From assembly GCA_021846145.1 (NCBI GenBank), contig JAJZCJ010000121.1, forward strand, positions 1-9,092: a stretch of 9,092 nt of DNA. The letters are read 5' to 3'. This DNA is from Bacillota bacterium. GTDB lineage: Bacteria; Bacillota; Bacilli; Alicyclobacillales; SLC66. The notes beneath the pieces were generated by a model that had not been told where the DNA came from, searched no databases, and saw only the letters and a program-made list of their open reading frames with translations. This document shows positions 1-6,267 of this stretch, one piece after another. Position 1 is the stretch's first letter. Every line of letters begins with the position of its first letter. The translations under genes and the position numbers were made by a program.

Positions 1-172
1 GTACTACCGCTATGCAAGACGTAAGATTCAAAAGATCAAGTCTTCCATCTCTGAACCGACTGCCCAACTTTCTGCCATTCAAAAAGCGGGCGGTACCAGT
101 CTTGTCGCGATGTTTATCAGTATCGTACTATACGTTGGATTGGCGGCAGCAGTAACTTATTTTTTACCCTGA
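1..172 (+). CDS. C-terminal end of an unidentified membrane protein (partial)
   Basis: The reading frame starting at base 2 is open from the window edge to a TGA at 170-172 and gives 56 residues. The first part is basic (YYRYARRKIQKIK), followed by a short polar stretch and then a hydrophobic segment of about 20 residues ending in YFLP at the C-terminus. This reads as a cytoplasmic linker followed by a last transmembrane helix. The next gene starts 30 bases downstream on the same strand, so the two are probably co-transcribed. The N-terminal part lies outside the window and the family cannot be named. Because the next gene is a zinc-ribbon membrane protease, a related envelope role is possible, but that is inference. 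Confidence 0.6.
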   Translation, partial: YYRYARRKIQKIKSSISEPTAQLSAIQKAGGTSLVAMFISIVLYVGLAAAVTYFLP

Positions 173-202
173 CATAAAGGCGCTGTGAGGAGGCAAAATG
201 CC

Positions 203-1291
203 ATGTATTGTTCTCAATGTGGTCAACCCCACGAAGACGATGCAAACTTCTGTGGTCATTGTGGGCAGGCGATTTCGACCATTCCCATTCAAGAACCCGA
301 GCCGGTAAGAAAACTGTACGTGGTCAAAAATTCGCGAATCAAAGACCTGCAAATTGCACCCGTTTCAACGTCTTGGCAATCATTCTCGGAAATCACACAA
401 TATCTTGGCTCGATGAATCCATTGCGTGTCAGGAAAGGGCATTTTACTCGTTTATCCTGGTTCATCCTGGCGAATGTCGCCATAGCGGTCTCTGTTTCAA
501 TCATGTCTGGCGGACAGTTAGTCCAAATGGTTCCTTACCTGATCCTGGTGAGCAGCATCTTCCCGTTTTTCGTGTTATTGTTCTCTCGCTGGTTGGCTAT
601 TCGCTCCCACCACATCACGCTGATTGATCCCACTGTTGATCAACCGATGGTCAAAGACCTCTATGAGACAGTCAAACAACTCGCGGCTAGAGCAGGGCTG
701 AAAAAGACACCGCAAGTAGGGATTTATGAGAGTGCAGATATGAACGCGTTTGCGACAGGGTTCAGCCGTCACCATGCACTTGTCGCGTTCAGTTCCGCAT
801 TGGTGGAATCGATGGACGACAAAAGCATTGCCGCTGTGGCAGCGCATGAAATCTCGCATATTGCCAACGGTGATATGATCACGTTAACGCTGGTACAAAG
901 CGTGGTCAATACGATCATCAACCTCATCACAATTCCGTTGAAATTCGTCAATATCGTCGCCATTTTTGATAAAAATGTGGGCACATTTGTTAAAGTGGTC
1001 GTCACTCTTTTTCGCCTCATATTGACCGCCATTCTCATTTTTCTAGGAAGTCTTGTCTTAAAAGCTTTTTCCCGCCACCGTGAATTTAAGGCTGATGCGT
1101 TAGCCGCAAAACTATTGGATAAAGGCGCTATGATTACGGCACTTGAACAGCTAAGCCACGATATAATACGCGCACCCAAAACTCAGACTCCCTATGCTTC
1201 CTTCAAAATTCACTCACCATCCCGCGTATGGGATATTTTCTCCACGCATCCGTCGATTGAGCGGCGAATCAAGGCATTGCAAAAACAATGA
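203..1291 (+). CDS. zinc-ribbon HtpX-like M48 family membrane metalloprotease
   Basis: This is a predicted membrane zinc endopeptidase of 362 residues. The ATG at 203 is preferred over the in-frame GTG at 185 because an AGGAGG lies at 188-193, 9 bases upstream. The N-terminus is a zinc ribbon with C3-x2-C6 and C17-x2-C20. Two hydrophobic segments follow at about residues 85-130. The catalytic HEISH motif is at 215-219, with the two histidines as zinc ligands and E216 as general base. Further hydrophobic segments follow, then REFKADA, whose E294 is the expected third zinc ligand. This order (two membrane segments, HExxH, two membrane segments, ExxxD) is that of HtpX/M48B proteases, which degrade misfolded membrane proteins. 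The added N-terminal zinc ribbon makes it longer than plain HtpX. It lies 45 bases upstream of the next gene in a probable operon. The catalytic assignment is firm; the substrate is unknown. Confidence 0.9.
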   Translation: MYCSQCGQPHEDDANFCGHCGQAISTIPIQEPEPVRKLYVVKNSRIKDLQIAPVSTSWQSFSEITQYLGSMNPLRVRKGHFTRLSWFILANVAIAVSVSIMSGGQLVQMVPYLILVSSIFPFFVLLFSRWLAIRSHHITLIDPTVDQPMVKDLYETVKQLAARAGLKKTPQVGIYESADMNAFATGFSRHHALVAFSSALVESMDDKSIAAVAAHEISHIANGDMITLTLVQSVVNTIINLITIPLKFVNIVAIFDKNVGTFVKVVVTLFRLILTAILIFLGSLVLKAFSRHREFKADALAAKLLDKGAMITALEQLSHDIIRAPKTQTPYASFKIHSPSRVWDIFSTHPSIERRIKALQKQ

Positions 1292-1336
1292 TCATTTTGA
1301 CAACAGCGCACCATTTAAATAAGGAGGAGAAAACAC

Positions 1337-2046
1337 ATGCCTACGATTAACGATATTTATCAAGTTTGCTCAAAATATAGCGGGTCAGGATACTTCCTTG
1401 GCAATGCCATTCCTAGTAAACGTCTTGCGAATGCCTCTGCACAAATAAAGATTCCTAATGAAACAACGGTGATCGCCTTTATTGATGGAACTCTAACCGC
1501 CAGTGGGAAGCATGGCATCGTGATCTGCGATTCAGGATTATATTGGAGCAATAATTGGACAACAAAGACATCCAGAAACTATCTATCGTGGATTGAATTT
1601 TCTAATGTGTCTATCCGCTTGGGGAAAGATGTCACAGAGAGCGACATTGAACTCGGTGAAGGCAACCTATACAATTCGTCCAGCACCTATTTAGGCAAGG
1701 ATAAATTATTACAACTGCTTAAAGAACTTCAATACCTAGCAAAATACTCGCCTGAATCTATCGAACCTGCTCACAAATCCGATCATCGTTCACCAATAGA
1801 CTCTTCCCCTCCATTACCTCCTGGCGAAGAGAAGAGTTGGTTTGTGGGAATATCCGGTCAACAAAAGGGACCATTTGCCTTACAGAATTGATATCCCTAT
1901 GCATTAGCGAACAAATTGAACCCGCTATTACACTAGTTTGGAAACAAGGAATGGCGGAATGGAGAAAATTCGAGGATCAAGCCGAACTCATGAATGAGAT
2001 TAAGAAAGCAAGAGGAATGAATCCACCTCCTTTAGCTACACCATAA
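1337..2046 (+). pseudogene. PH-like/GYF_2 domain protein, interrupted by a one-base frameshift
   Basis: The start ATG at 1337 follows AAGGAGGA at 1321-1328. The first frame reads 184 residues to a TGA at 1889-1891. The protein-like sequence continues in the next frame to a TAA at 2044-2046. The first frame ends WFVGISGQQKGPFALQ; the other frame carries on ELISLCISEQIEP and later TLVWKQGMAEW. Joined, they give a complete GYF_2 (DUF4339-type) domain, a small C-terminal fold thought to bind proline-rich peptides. Adding one base at about 1883-1886 restores it. The N-terminal 130 residues contain DGTLTASGKHGIVICDSGLY and look like a bacterial PH-like domain; this is inferred from pattern, not searched. 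The break may be a real mutation or a sequencing error. Even truncated, the PH-like part would be intact. Confidence 0.75.
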
Positions 2047-2166
2047 CGGTCGATATTGCTGTAATTTAAGAATTAAGGAGTACATTTCCATTCCTATAAA
2101 TAATAAAAGTTTAAACACCAATTTAAGTATATCCTACTTTGAAATATGAACATCCATATCCGTAAC

Positions 2167-2200
2167 AAAAACCCAGTTCCTTTGCGGGGACTGGGTTTTT
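2167..2200. terminator. bidirectional rho-independent terminator between convergent units
   Basis: A 14-bp stem pairs AAAAACCCAGTTCC (2167-2180) with GGGGACTGGGTTTTT (within 2187-2200). It has one T-G wobble and a 6-base loop. A5 at the left and T5 at the right give a U-tract on either strand, so it can stop both the plus-strand operon ending at 2046 and minus-strand transcription from the serine recombinase. Confidence 0.85.
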
Positions 2201-2224
2201 CCACGATGGTTGGTCGTGGTTTTA
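2201..2224 (+). other. second small hairpin next to the terminator
   Basis: CCACGA (2201-2206) and TCGTGG (2214-2219) form a perfect 6-bp stem around a 7-base loop, followed by TTTT. It directly abuts the main terminator and may be a backup terminator. The short T-run makes this uncertain. Confidence 0.35.
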
Positions 2225-2226
2225 CA

Positions 2227-2252
2227 TGGTGGAGGCTAGAGAAATCGAACCC
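2227..2252 (-). other. tRNA/tmRNA 3'-end-like fragment, possible attachment-site relic
   Basis: On the minus strand this 26-base stretch contains GGGTTCGAT and ends in GCCTCCACCA, the layout of a T-loop followed by an acceptor 3' strand and CCA. No matching 5' acceptor strand (GGAGGC) lies upstream on the minus strand, and the T-stem has mismatches, so it is not a complete tRNA. Such 3' fragments are what tRNA- or ssrA-targeting integrases leave behind. It sits at the border between the housekeeping-like operon and the recombinase region, which fits an attachment-site relic, but that is inference. Confidence 0.35.
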
Positions 2253-2270
2253 TAAGTCTATCAACGTGTA

Positions 2271-2378
2271 ATGGTTACGAATATTCCAAACCGCACTGAA
2301 AACTACCATTTCTTATGTGTTCTCGTTCAAGATGCTATTGCATATTCCGGCCCTTATGTGACATTACTGGAGACATAG
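2271..2378 (+). CDS. short doubtful ORF, 35 residues
   Basis: An ATG at 2271 opens 35 codons to a TAG at 2376-2378. The product starts MVTNIPNRTENY and ends with AYSGPYVTLLET. The frame is open upstream only to 2256, and there is no convincing ribosome binding site. It overlaps no other gene and lies right after the tRNA-like scrap. It may be the tail of a decayed gene or chance. No family is recognised. Confidence 0.15.
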   Translation: MVTNIPNRTENYHFLCVLVQDAIAYSGPYVTLLET

Positions 2379-2420
2379 TAAAATTGTATATTTATTCAGA
2401 ATCGGGCGAGTTTGCATATT

Positions 2421-3005
2421 TTATTCCACCACAAAATCCGAATGCTCGATTTTTTTCTTATGTCGCAGTAACGTTGACTTGCTAATCCCCGTCATACGTG
2501 CCACTTCATTAAACGAATGGTTTTTCAACAGTTCCAACGCGTGGTTGACCTGAATCGTGGTGTACTTATTTGGCCGACCATCTTTGAATCCTTTTTTCGT
2601 CTTGGCAATCTCTTTCCCCGCTTGCGTTCGCTCAACGATCATATTTCTCTCCAACTCAGCTACAGCAAGCATCGTAGCCAAAAACAAATTGCCCATTGCC
2701 GTATTTTCCAGTAGACCTATGTTCAGCACATGAACCTTCACGTCTGTTTCAAATAATTTCCAGACAACCTCAATTCCCTCAACCACGTTTCTGGCCAATC
2801 GATCTAGTTTCGTCACCACTAACTTATCGCCAGCCTGCAATTTCTCTAGCAGCTCGTCAAAGCGTGGTCGGTCTGTCGTTGATCCGCTGTACTGTTCTTG
2901 AACGATCGTTTCGCATCCTTCCGATTCTAGTAACTTTACCTGATCCTCCAGCGAATTGCCTTGTAGCTGTTTTCGCGTTGATACACGCGCATAACCGTAT
3001 ATCAT
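2421..3005 (-). CDS. serine site-specific recombinase (resolvase/invertase family)
   Basis: This 194-residue small serine recombinase cuts and rejoins DNA through a 5'-phosphoserine intermediate, usually for resolution or inversion. The N-terminus YGYARVST places the nucleophile at S9. KLDRLAR (66-72) supplies the conserved arginines R69 and R72, and the long E-helix region follows at about 100-135. The hinge GRPNKY (143-148) leads into a helix-turn-helix at about 160-183 ([19 protein letters not shown]), which reads the recombination site. The length matches Tn3-type resolvases and Hin-type invertases, so no domain is missing. The minus-strand ATG at 3003-3005 has GGAG and GGGG tracts upstream. 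A near-consensus promoter and symmetric elements lie just upstream, suggesting self-regulation through its own site. No transposase accompanies it here, so whether it is a transposon resolvase, a plasmid resolvase or an invertase cannot be told. Confidence 0.92.
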   Translation of the reverse strand: MIYGYARVSTRKQLQGNSLEDQVKLLESEGCETIVQEQYSGSTTDRPRFDELLEKLQAGDKLVVTKLDRLARNVVEGIEVVWKLFETDVKVHVLNIGLLENTAMGNLFLATMLAVAELERNMIVERTQAGKEIAKTKKGFKDGRPNKYTTIQVNHALELLKNHSFNEVARMTGISKSTLLRHKKKIEHSDFVVE

Positions 3006-3022
3006 GCTAAAATCCCCACTCC

Positions 3023-3036
3023 GTTATGAACATAAC
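3023..3036. promoter_or_regulatory. 14-bp symmetric element, candidate recombinase crossover site
   Basis: GTTATG and CATAAC form a perfect 6-bp inverted repeat around a central AA, immediately upstream of the recombinase start. Small serine recombinases exchange strands at a central dinucleotide flanked by inverted half-sites, so this may be part of the res or inversion site. It also lies in the mRNA leader. The role is inferred from position and symmetry. Confidence 0.35.
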
Positions 3037-3040
3037 TTAC

Positions 3041-3088
3041 GACACCGTTTCACACCCTGATTTTACTGGACTTGTTTAGCGGTGTCAA
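3041..3088 (-). promoter_or_regulatory. promoter of the serine recombinase with flanking inverted repeat
   Basis: On the minus strand a perfect TTGACA -35 box (3083-3088) is followed after exactly 17 bases by a TAAAAT -10 box (3060-3065). The predicted start is near 3052, about 50 bases upstream of the ATG. A 7-bp inverted repeat GACACCG (3041-3047) / CGGTGTC (3080-3086) brackets the promoter; one half overlaps the -35 box and the other lies near the transcription start. This is a plausible operator, perhaps bound by the recombinase itself. Confidence 0.7.
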
Positions 3089-3142
3089 TAGTATACACTT
3101 ATGAATACGTTTAGGTAAAAAAAGTAACGCACGAAGAAGTTG

Positions 3143-3172
3143 AAAAACAGTGGGATACACATTAGTACCCAC
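3143..3172 (-). terminator. rho-independent terminator of the toxin-antitoxin operon
   Basis: Read on the minus strand, GTGGG-TAC (3172-3165) pairs with GTA-CCCAC (3158-3150) around a 6-base loop with one bulged base. A T5 tract at 3147-3143 follows after two bases. It lies about 40 bases past the toxin stop codon, so it should end the minus-strand toxin-antitoxin transcript. Confidence 0.65.
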
Positions 3173-3209
3173 TACTCTCCAAATGTGCAACAGGTCATAC
3201 GAAAATTTA

Positions 3210-3602
3210 TTAGGTGATGGGAGCGGCTTCGTTTTCGATAATTTTCACTATTTGTTCTAATGTGTATCGATGATTCACTACGTCAACGACAAAATTTTCG
3301 GCTTGCTGTGGTTCCATGATAAAGGTATAACCGTTATAGCTAAGAAATTGGAGCAATGATAGAAACGCTGTACGTTTATTCGCGTTATGAAAAGCGTGAT
3401 TTTGTGCCAATGATTCAAACAGCGCCGCAGCTTTTTCAAAAACCGACAAGTAAGCATCTTCCCCAAACGCAGATTGTTGCGGTCGATTGACTGCTGAATT
3501 CAGCAAATCTGGGAACTTCACTCCAATCTGTTCGCCTGGTGAAAATTCTTGTATCACATAAAGATTGATCGCAATCACTTCTTCATCCGTCAAGTATTTC
3601 AT
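3210..3602 (-). CDS. doc: Doc-type (Fic superfamily) toxin of a toxin-antitoxin pair
   Basis: This 130-residue protein has the death-on-curing signature HAFHNANKRTA at 69-79: H69, F71, N73, N75, K76 and R77. Doc proteins carry this degenerate Fic loop (HxFxNxNKR) instead of HPFxxGNGR, and P1 Doc phosphorylates elongation factor Tu and halts translation. The length is that of the family. The ATG at 3600-3602 overlaps the antitoxin TGA as ATGA, the usual translational coupling of antitoxin and toxin. The partner upstream is an AbrB/MazE-like protein rather than a classical Phd. A terminator follows about 40 bases downstream. The fold and toxin role are well supported by motif and context; the target in this organism is inferred. 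Confidence 0.9.
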   Translation of the reverse strand: MKYLTDEEVIAINLYVIQEFSPGEQIGVKFPDLLNSAVNRPQQSAFGEDAYLSVFEKAAALFESLAQNHAFHNANKRTAFLSLLQFLSYNGYTFIMEPQQAENFVVDVVNHRYTLEQIVKIIENEAAPIT

Positions 3603-3868
3603 CGATCTTTCAGACCTTCAATCGTTTGACGGTACTGGTTCACGTTCGTTTGTAGAACGTCGAAGAATCGCGGATCAAGCCCTTGCGGTATTTTAGGCGC
3701 TTTACGCAACACAATTTCACCTTTGTCCTCATTCACACTGATTTCTAGATCATCGCCAAGATCAGCATGGATTTTGTTTAACAGATCTTTGCTAAACGTG
3801 ACCCCTAGACTGTTACCAACCTTCGTTACTTTTCGATGCACACGATCCATTTGCGCGGGTTCATTCAT
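3599..3868 (-). CDS. AbrB/MazE/SpoVT-type antitoxin paired with Doc
   Basis: This 89-residue protein has a swapped-hairpin AbrB DNA-binding domain at about residues 10-56 (KVTKVGNSLGVTFSKDLL, then DLEISVNEDKGEIVLRK). A C-terminal tail of about 30 residues (GLDPRFFDVLQTNVNQY) is the likely toxin-neutralising segment. By analogy with MazE-like antitoxins it should bind and inhibit the toxin and repress its own promoter. A strong site, AGGAGG on the minus strand (3877-3882), lies 8 bases before the ATG at 3866-3868. The stop overlaps the toxin start by four bases. Promoter and operator lie immediately upstream at 3911-3951. The antitoxin role rests on domain type plus adjacency. Confidence 0.88.
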   Translation of the reverse strand: MNEPAQMDRVHRKVTKVGNSLGVTFSKDLLNKIHADLGDDLEISVNEDKGEIVLRKAPKIPQGLDPRFFDVLQTNVNQYRQTIEGLKDR

Positions 3869-3910
3869 TTTTCGTTCCTCCTATTCTTATGTTAATCGGC
3901 ATGCGTTATA

Positions 3911-3951
3911 CTTGTTATAACGATTATAATTGTATAACAAGCTGAAATCAA
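3911..3951 (-). promoter_or_regulatory. toxin-antitoxin promoter with palindromic operator
   Basis: On the minus strand TTGATT (3946-3951) and TATAAT (3923-3928) are separated by exactly 17 bases. A perfect 9-bp inverted repeat CTTGTTATA (3911-3919) / TATAACAAG (3933-3941) straddles the -10 box, the expected position for an antitoxin-bound operator. The -35 box overlaps the stop codon region of the upstream gene, so the pair has its own promoter inside the end of its neighbour. Confidence 0.75.
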
Positions 3952-4445
3952 GACTCATGCCGACTGCTCCAAGCTGGACCGCACCACTTGATTCCTCGTT
4001 TTTCGCCGCGCTGCTTTTCTTTTTTGTTTGCACGAAGGTATTTGAACCGCCGCAACCGCTTTGTTTCGCGCTTTGCTTCCTCCGGTGTCGGCGCAACAAT
4101 TTCCCGCGCTTTTAACTCGCCCGACATCCACCTGCCCCACTCTTCTAGTGTAAGCGGCAAATCCGGCCGGTTGGCACAGTATTCACACTCTGGATCGCTG
4201 CATTTCTCTTCTTTCCACTCGTTACAACTCGGACAACACGCGGCGTCCCAGCGCATGTGGTACACGATCGGCCAGCCGCATTCCGCGCAATCGTCACCAC
4301 GGAAAACCAAATCGGGCGTGATGTAATCCGGCACAATCGGACGCGGACGACTGTTCGCATCCCGTTTTCTCTTCGTAAGTGTGTGAATCAAGTACAGCTC
4401 TCGTTTTCTTGCGTACCTTCTCCATTTTGGTCTGCGTTTGCCCAT
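3948..4445 (-). CDS. unrecognised basic protein with two cysteine clusters
   Basis: The product is 165 residues from the ATG at 4443-4445, chosen because AGGTGG lies 9 bases upstream. The frame is open a further 46 codons to 4583, but that part has no ribosome binding site. The N-terminus is very basic (MGKRRPKWRRYARKRE). Then come C53-x2-C56, C70-C71-x2-C74 and C82-x4-C87-x2-C90, enough for two structural zinc sites. A Trp-rich helix (EEWGRWMSGELKAREI) follows, then a strongly basic tail rich in Lys and Arg. Basic arms around zinc knuckles suggest nucleic-acid binding, but no family is recognised and no catalytic motif is visible. It lies downstream of the 78-residue gene and upstream of the toxin-antitoxin promoter. 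Confidence 0.65.
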   Translation of the reverse strand: MGKRRPKWRRYARKRELYLIHTLTKRKRDANSRPRPIVPDYITPDLVFRGDDCAECGWPIVYHMRWDAACCPSCNEWKEEKCSDPECEYCANRPDLPLTLEEWGRWMSGELKAREIVAPTPEEAKRETKRLRRFKYLRANKKEKQRGEKRGIKWCGPAWSSRHES

Positions 4446-4496
4446 TCTGCATGGCCACCTTTCTTGACCCGTTGCGATCCTATTTTTATGAAACAT

Positions 4497-4516
4497 CGCA
4501 CATCGAGGATCGTGCG
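4497..4516 (-). other. hairpin in the leader of the cysteine-cluster gene
   Basis: CGCAC and GTGCG (5 bp) plus an inner ATC/GAT make an imperfect stem with one bulge and a 3-base loop, about 50 bases upstream of the start at 4445. There is no T-tract after it on the minus strand. It may affect transcript stability, but a function cannot be assigned. Confidence 0.25.
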
Positions 4517-4572
4517 CAATGTTTTGGACTGTGATATCAATTACCTCAATTTTTCTTACTAAAATATATAAT

Positions 4573-4809
4573 TTATGGATCATTGATCATTAAAATTTCC
4601 GCGACATAATCGGCAAATCGCTTCAACTCTTCACTCCACCGCTCCGCATAAATCTCCTCCCATCGATCCAGAAGGTCATGGTGCTCGGTAGACAATAACG
4701 TCTTGAGTCGTTCCATAATATTTTCTTTTTGCGGGATCATTGGTTCGCATTCATCATAAAAATTGTCGATCAGTTTTTCCGCCAGTAGTCGCTTGGCCAT
4801 TTGGCACAT
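4573..4809 (-). CDS. unrecognised small acidic helical protein
   Basis: The product is 78 residues. The ATG at 4807-4809 is supported by GGGAGG on the minus strand (4819-4824), 9 bases upstream; an in-frame ATG three codons later is the alternative. The sequence is nearly all helix-forming and acidic (ERLKTLLSTEHHDLLDRWEEIYAERWSEELKRFADYVAEIL). It has two N-terminal cysteines but no recognised motif, signal peptide or membrane segment. It is 127 bases upstream of the cysteine-cluster gene on the same strand and probably shares its transcript. Small helical proteins like this are common in mobile elements, but the role is unknown. Confidence 0.6.
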   Translation of the reverse strand: MCQMAKRLLAEKLIDNFYDECEPMIPQKENIMERLKTLLSTEHHDLLDRWEEIYAERWSEELKRFADYVAEILMINDP

Positions 4810-4824
4810 TGACGATAACCTCCC

Positions 4825-5182
4825 AATTCAGTGATTCACCATTTCGTTCGAGTGAAAGCCGCTGGATTTATCCGTAAGGTCTATGCCCCTTTCGCGCTTG
4901 TCCTATTGGTTCCATTGTAGCGCCTGAAAAATGGGGCCGTTGGCGAAAATCAGGACGATTTTTCTGTGCCCACCAATGTCAACACAAAACCAAGCGGTAT
5001 GATACAAGCCCGCTAAGCGCATCTCTCCAGATGACAATGGGATGTTCCGTAACAACCATGATCGAATGCTAGCTGCGAGTCAGATTACTCATATTAATGA
5101 AAACTCTAGCGGAGATCGTCAAAAATCAAGTCGCAGAATTGGCGTTGGTAAAAATCAAAAAAAAATCAAATCGAACTATCGC
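4825..5182. other. divergent intergenic region with no confident gene
   Basis: This stretch between the divergent minus- and plus-strand units has only short ORFs. One plus-strand frame, from 5042 to a TAA at 5195-5197, gives 51 residues ending in a basic SNYRKRHG. The same frame is open upstream to about 5000, but there is no clear ribosome binding site. A TTGACA on the minus strand (4977-4982) has no matching -10 box at 16-18 bases. The region may be the worn tail of a lost gene. Confidence 0.3.
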
Positions 5183-5214
5183 AAACGTCACGGATAAACC
5201 CGTAGCGTTTTTTT
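5183..5214 (+). terminator. rho-independent terminator upstream of the RHH gene
   Basis: AAACGTCACGG (5183-5193) pairs with CCGTAGCGTTT (5200-5210). The stem is 11 bp with one wobble, one C-A mismatch and a 6-base loop, and a T7 tract (5208-5214) follows. It points at plus-strand transcription arriving from the left, where no convincing gene remains. The stop codon of the 51-residue ORF lies in its loop. Confidence 0.65.
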
Positions 5215-5241
5215 GCATCGACAGCGAATGTGATATATTTC
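5213..5241 (+). promoter_or_regulatory. weak candidate promoter of the RHH gene
   Basis: TTGCAT (5213-5218) is followed after 17 bases by TATTTC (5236-5241), with an overlapping TATATT at 5234-5239. It lies just past the terminator and about 35 bases before the ATG at 5277, so a promoter is needed here. The -10 match is poor. Confidence 0.3.
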
Positions 5242-5276
5242 ATACAGGTATAAAACCGTTCGATTGGGGTGCAAAC

Positions 5277-5642
5277 ATGGCTCGACCGCGCAAGAATGAA
5301 GAGGACAAAAAAGATAAGCGACTCACGTTCTACATGACCGAAGAGGAACAACAAAGATTAAACGTTTTGGCTGATCACCTGGGCTTGGAGAAAACGCGAA
5401 TCGTCGCCAAAGCGCTCGACACGTGGATCCACACGTTAGAAAACCCACCGGAACCACTCAAACGGGCGTTTATCGGGAAAGTGGTAAAATCGCGTGAAGA
5501 GGCCGGGGAAGGGTTTGTCTGCTCAAACGGTCACCCCTTTTGGGTCGATGCGGATTGGCCGTCACCGCCACTTTGTTGCCCCATCTGCGCGGATCGTCAT
5601 GTTATGCGCACCTGGGCGGGCAGAATTTTGCGGGGGTTTTAG
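5277..5642 (+). CDS. ribbon-helix-helix protein with C-terminal zinc knuckle, likely regulator
   Basis: The product is 121 residues from the ATG at 5277 (GGGGTG 6 bases upstream). The frame is open back to 5097, but that extension crosses a terminator and has no ribosome binding site. The N-terminus MARPRK is a basic arm. Residues 14-54 (KRLTFYMTEEEQQRLNVLAD, then TRIVAKALDTWI) have the strand-helix-helix pattern of CopG/Arc DNA-binding proteins. The C-terminal half carries C82-x3-H86 and C101-x2-C104, a likely zinc knuckle. RHH proteins bind operator DNA as dimers. The next gene starts 19 bases downstream, so this may regulate its own operon. The RHH call is reasonable; the zinc site and targets are inference. 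Confidence 0.7.
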   Translation: MARPRKNEEDKKDKRLTFYMTEEEQQRLNVLADHLGLEKTRIVAKALDTWIHTLENPPEPLKRAFIGKVVKSREEAGEGFVCSNGHPFWVDADWPSPPLCCPICADRHVMRTWAGRILRGF

Positions 5643-5661
5643 CAAAGAGAGGAACGAGATC

Positions 5662-6126
5662 ATGAACAAAGAACCGAACGAAAAAGTAAGCAAAGAGCAA
5701 GACCGACGCGACCAAATCAAAACGCCTGCCAACAAAGTAGCAAGCGTTGAAAGGATGATCAAAATGAACTTCATCAACGCCGACCACCATTTACGCTTTA
5801 ACATTTTAACCGAACGCGACCACACCCACGAAAAAGACATAGAACGCCGCGCCATGTTTTACATTTTCGCTGGCGTAGAGGACCTGTTCAGCAAAATCAA
5901 CCATTTGTACGATTTTGGCGAACAAATTATCATGCCGGAAACGTTGAAAGAATCGCGCATAGACCTCACCTCCAGCATGCGTGCGCTGGTGAAACTCGGC
6001 TTTAACTTGTACAACGGGTACGAATCAGATAACTTTCGCGACACGTTTAGTGTGTTAGATGAAACGAATAGATATATCGCGATCGAGGCATTGAAGTATC
6101 GGTTTAGAATCGAAACGCCCGTTTGA
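5662..6126 (+). CDS. DUF6075-like protein of unknown function
   Basis: The product is 154 residues from the ATG at 5662, with AGAGG at 5648-5652. The N-terminal 30 residues are charged and probably disordered. The core from about residue 36 has FINADHHLRF, IERRAMFYIFAGVEDLFSKI, LYDFGEQII, then SMRALVKLGFNLYNGY and FSVLDETNRYIAIEAL. From memory this matches the layout of DUF6075 proteins, which occur in Bacillota and often in accessory regions; no search was possible. No catalytic motif is obvious. It follows the RHH gene by 19 bases and is probably in its operon. The frame is open upstream to 5494 but overlaps the RHH gene there, so the longer start is not used. Confidence 0.65.
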   Translation: MNKEPNEKVSKEQDRRDQIKTPANKVASVERMIKMNFINADHHLRFNILTERDHTHEKDIERRAMFYIFAGVEDLFSKINHLYDFGEQIIMPETLKESRIDLTSSMRALVKLGFNLYNGYESDNFRDTFSVLDETNRYIAIEALKYRFRIETPV

Positions 6127-6150
6127 GATTGGTGTTGAAACCGACGAAAC

Positions 6151-6173
6151 TCGCCGGATCAAAAGAACGGCGA
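6151..6173. other. inverted repeat after the DUF6075-like gene
   Basis: TCGCCG (6151-6156) and CGGCGA (6168-6173) form a perfect 6-bp stem around 11 bases, 25 bases after the stop codon. No T-tract follows on either strand, so it is not a typical terminator, though it could protect the 3' end. Confidence 0.3.
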
Positions 6174-6267
6174 ACAAAAATCAGACAGCATTACCTGCAT
6201 GTTTGCCGTAAGAATTGTATAAAGGCCTTGACACAATTTAAGCAATCACACGGTTCAGCCCCCTTAA

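Noticed and set aside
769..1179. 136-residue minus-strand ORF
   Set aside because: It is an antisense shadow of the protease gene, whose motifs and ribosome binding site are clear on the plus strand.
2094..2309. 71-residue minus-strand ORF
   Set aside because: It runs through the bidirectional terminator and the tRNA-like scrap, with no ribosome binding site or protein-like pattern.
2227..2310. Complete minus-strand tRNA gene
   Set aside because: No 5' acceptor strand complementary to GCCTCC and no proper D or anticodon arm in the expected distance.
4446..4583. N-terminal extension of the cysteine-cluster gene to 4583
   Set aside because: No ribosome binding site there; AGGTGG precedes the ATG at 4445, and the extension would overlap the upstream gene's end.
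4914..4982. Promoter for the 78-residue gene (TTGACA at 4977-4982 or TACAAT at 4914-4919)
   Set aside because: Neither box has a partner at 16-18 bases; their mutual spacing is far too long.
5097..5276. Longer start for the RHH gene
   Set aside because: No ribosome binding site at 5097, and the extension runs through a terminator and the candidate promoter; the ATG at 5277 begins a typical RHH basic arm.
6151..6173. Terminator after the DUF6075-like gene
   Set aside because: The stem is short, the loop is long and there is no T-tract on either strand.
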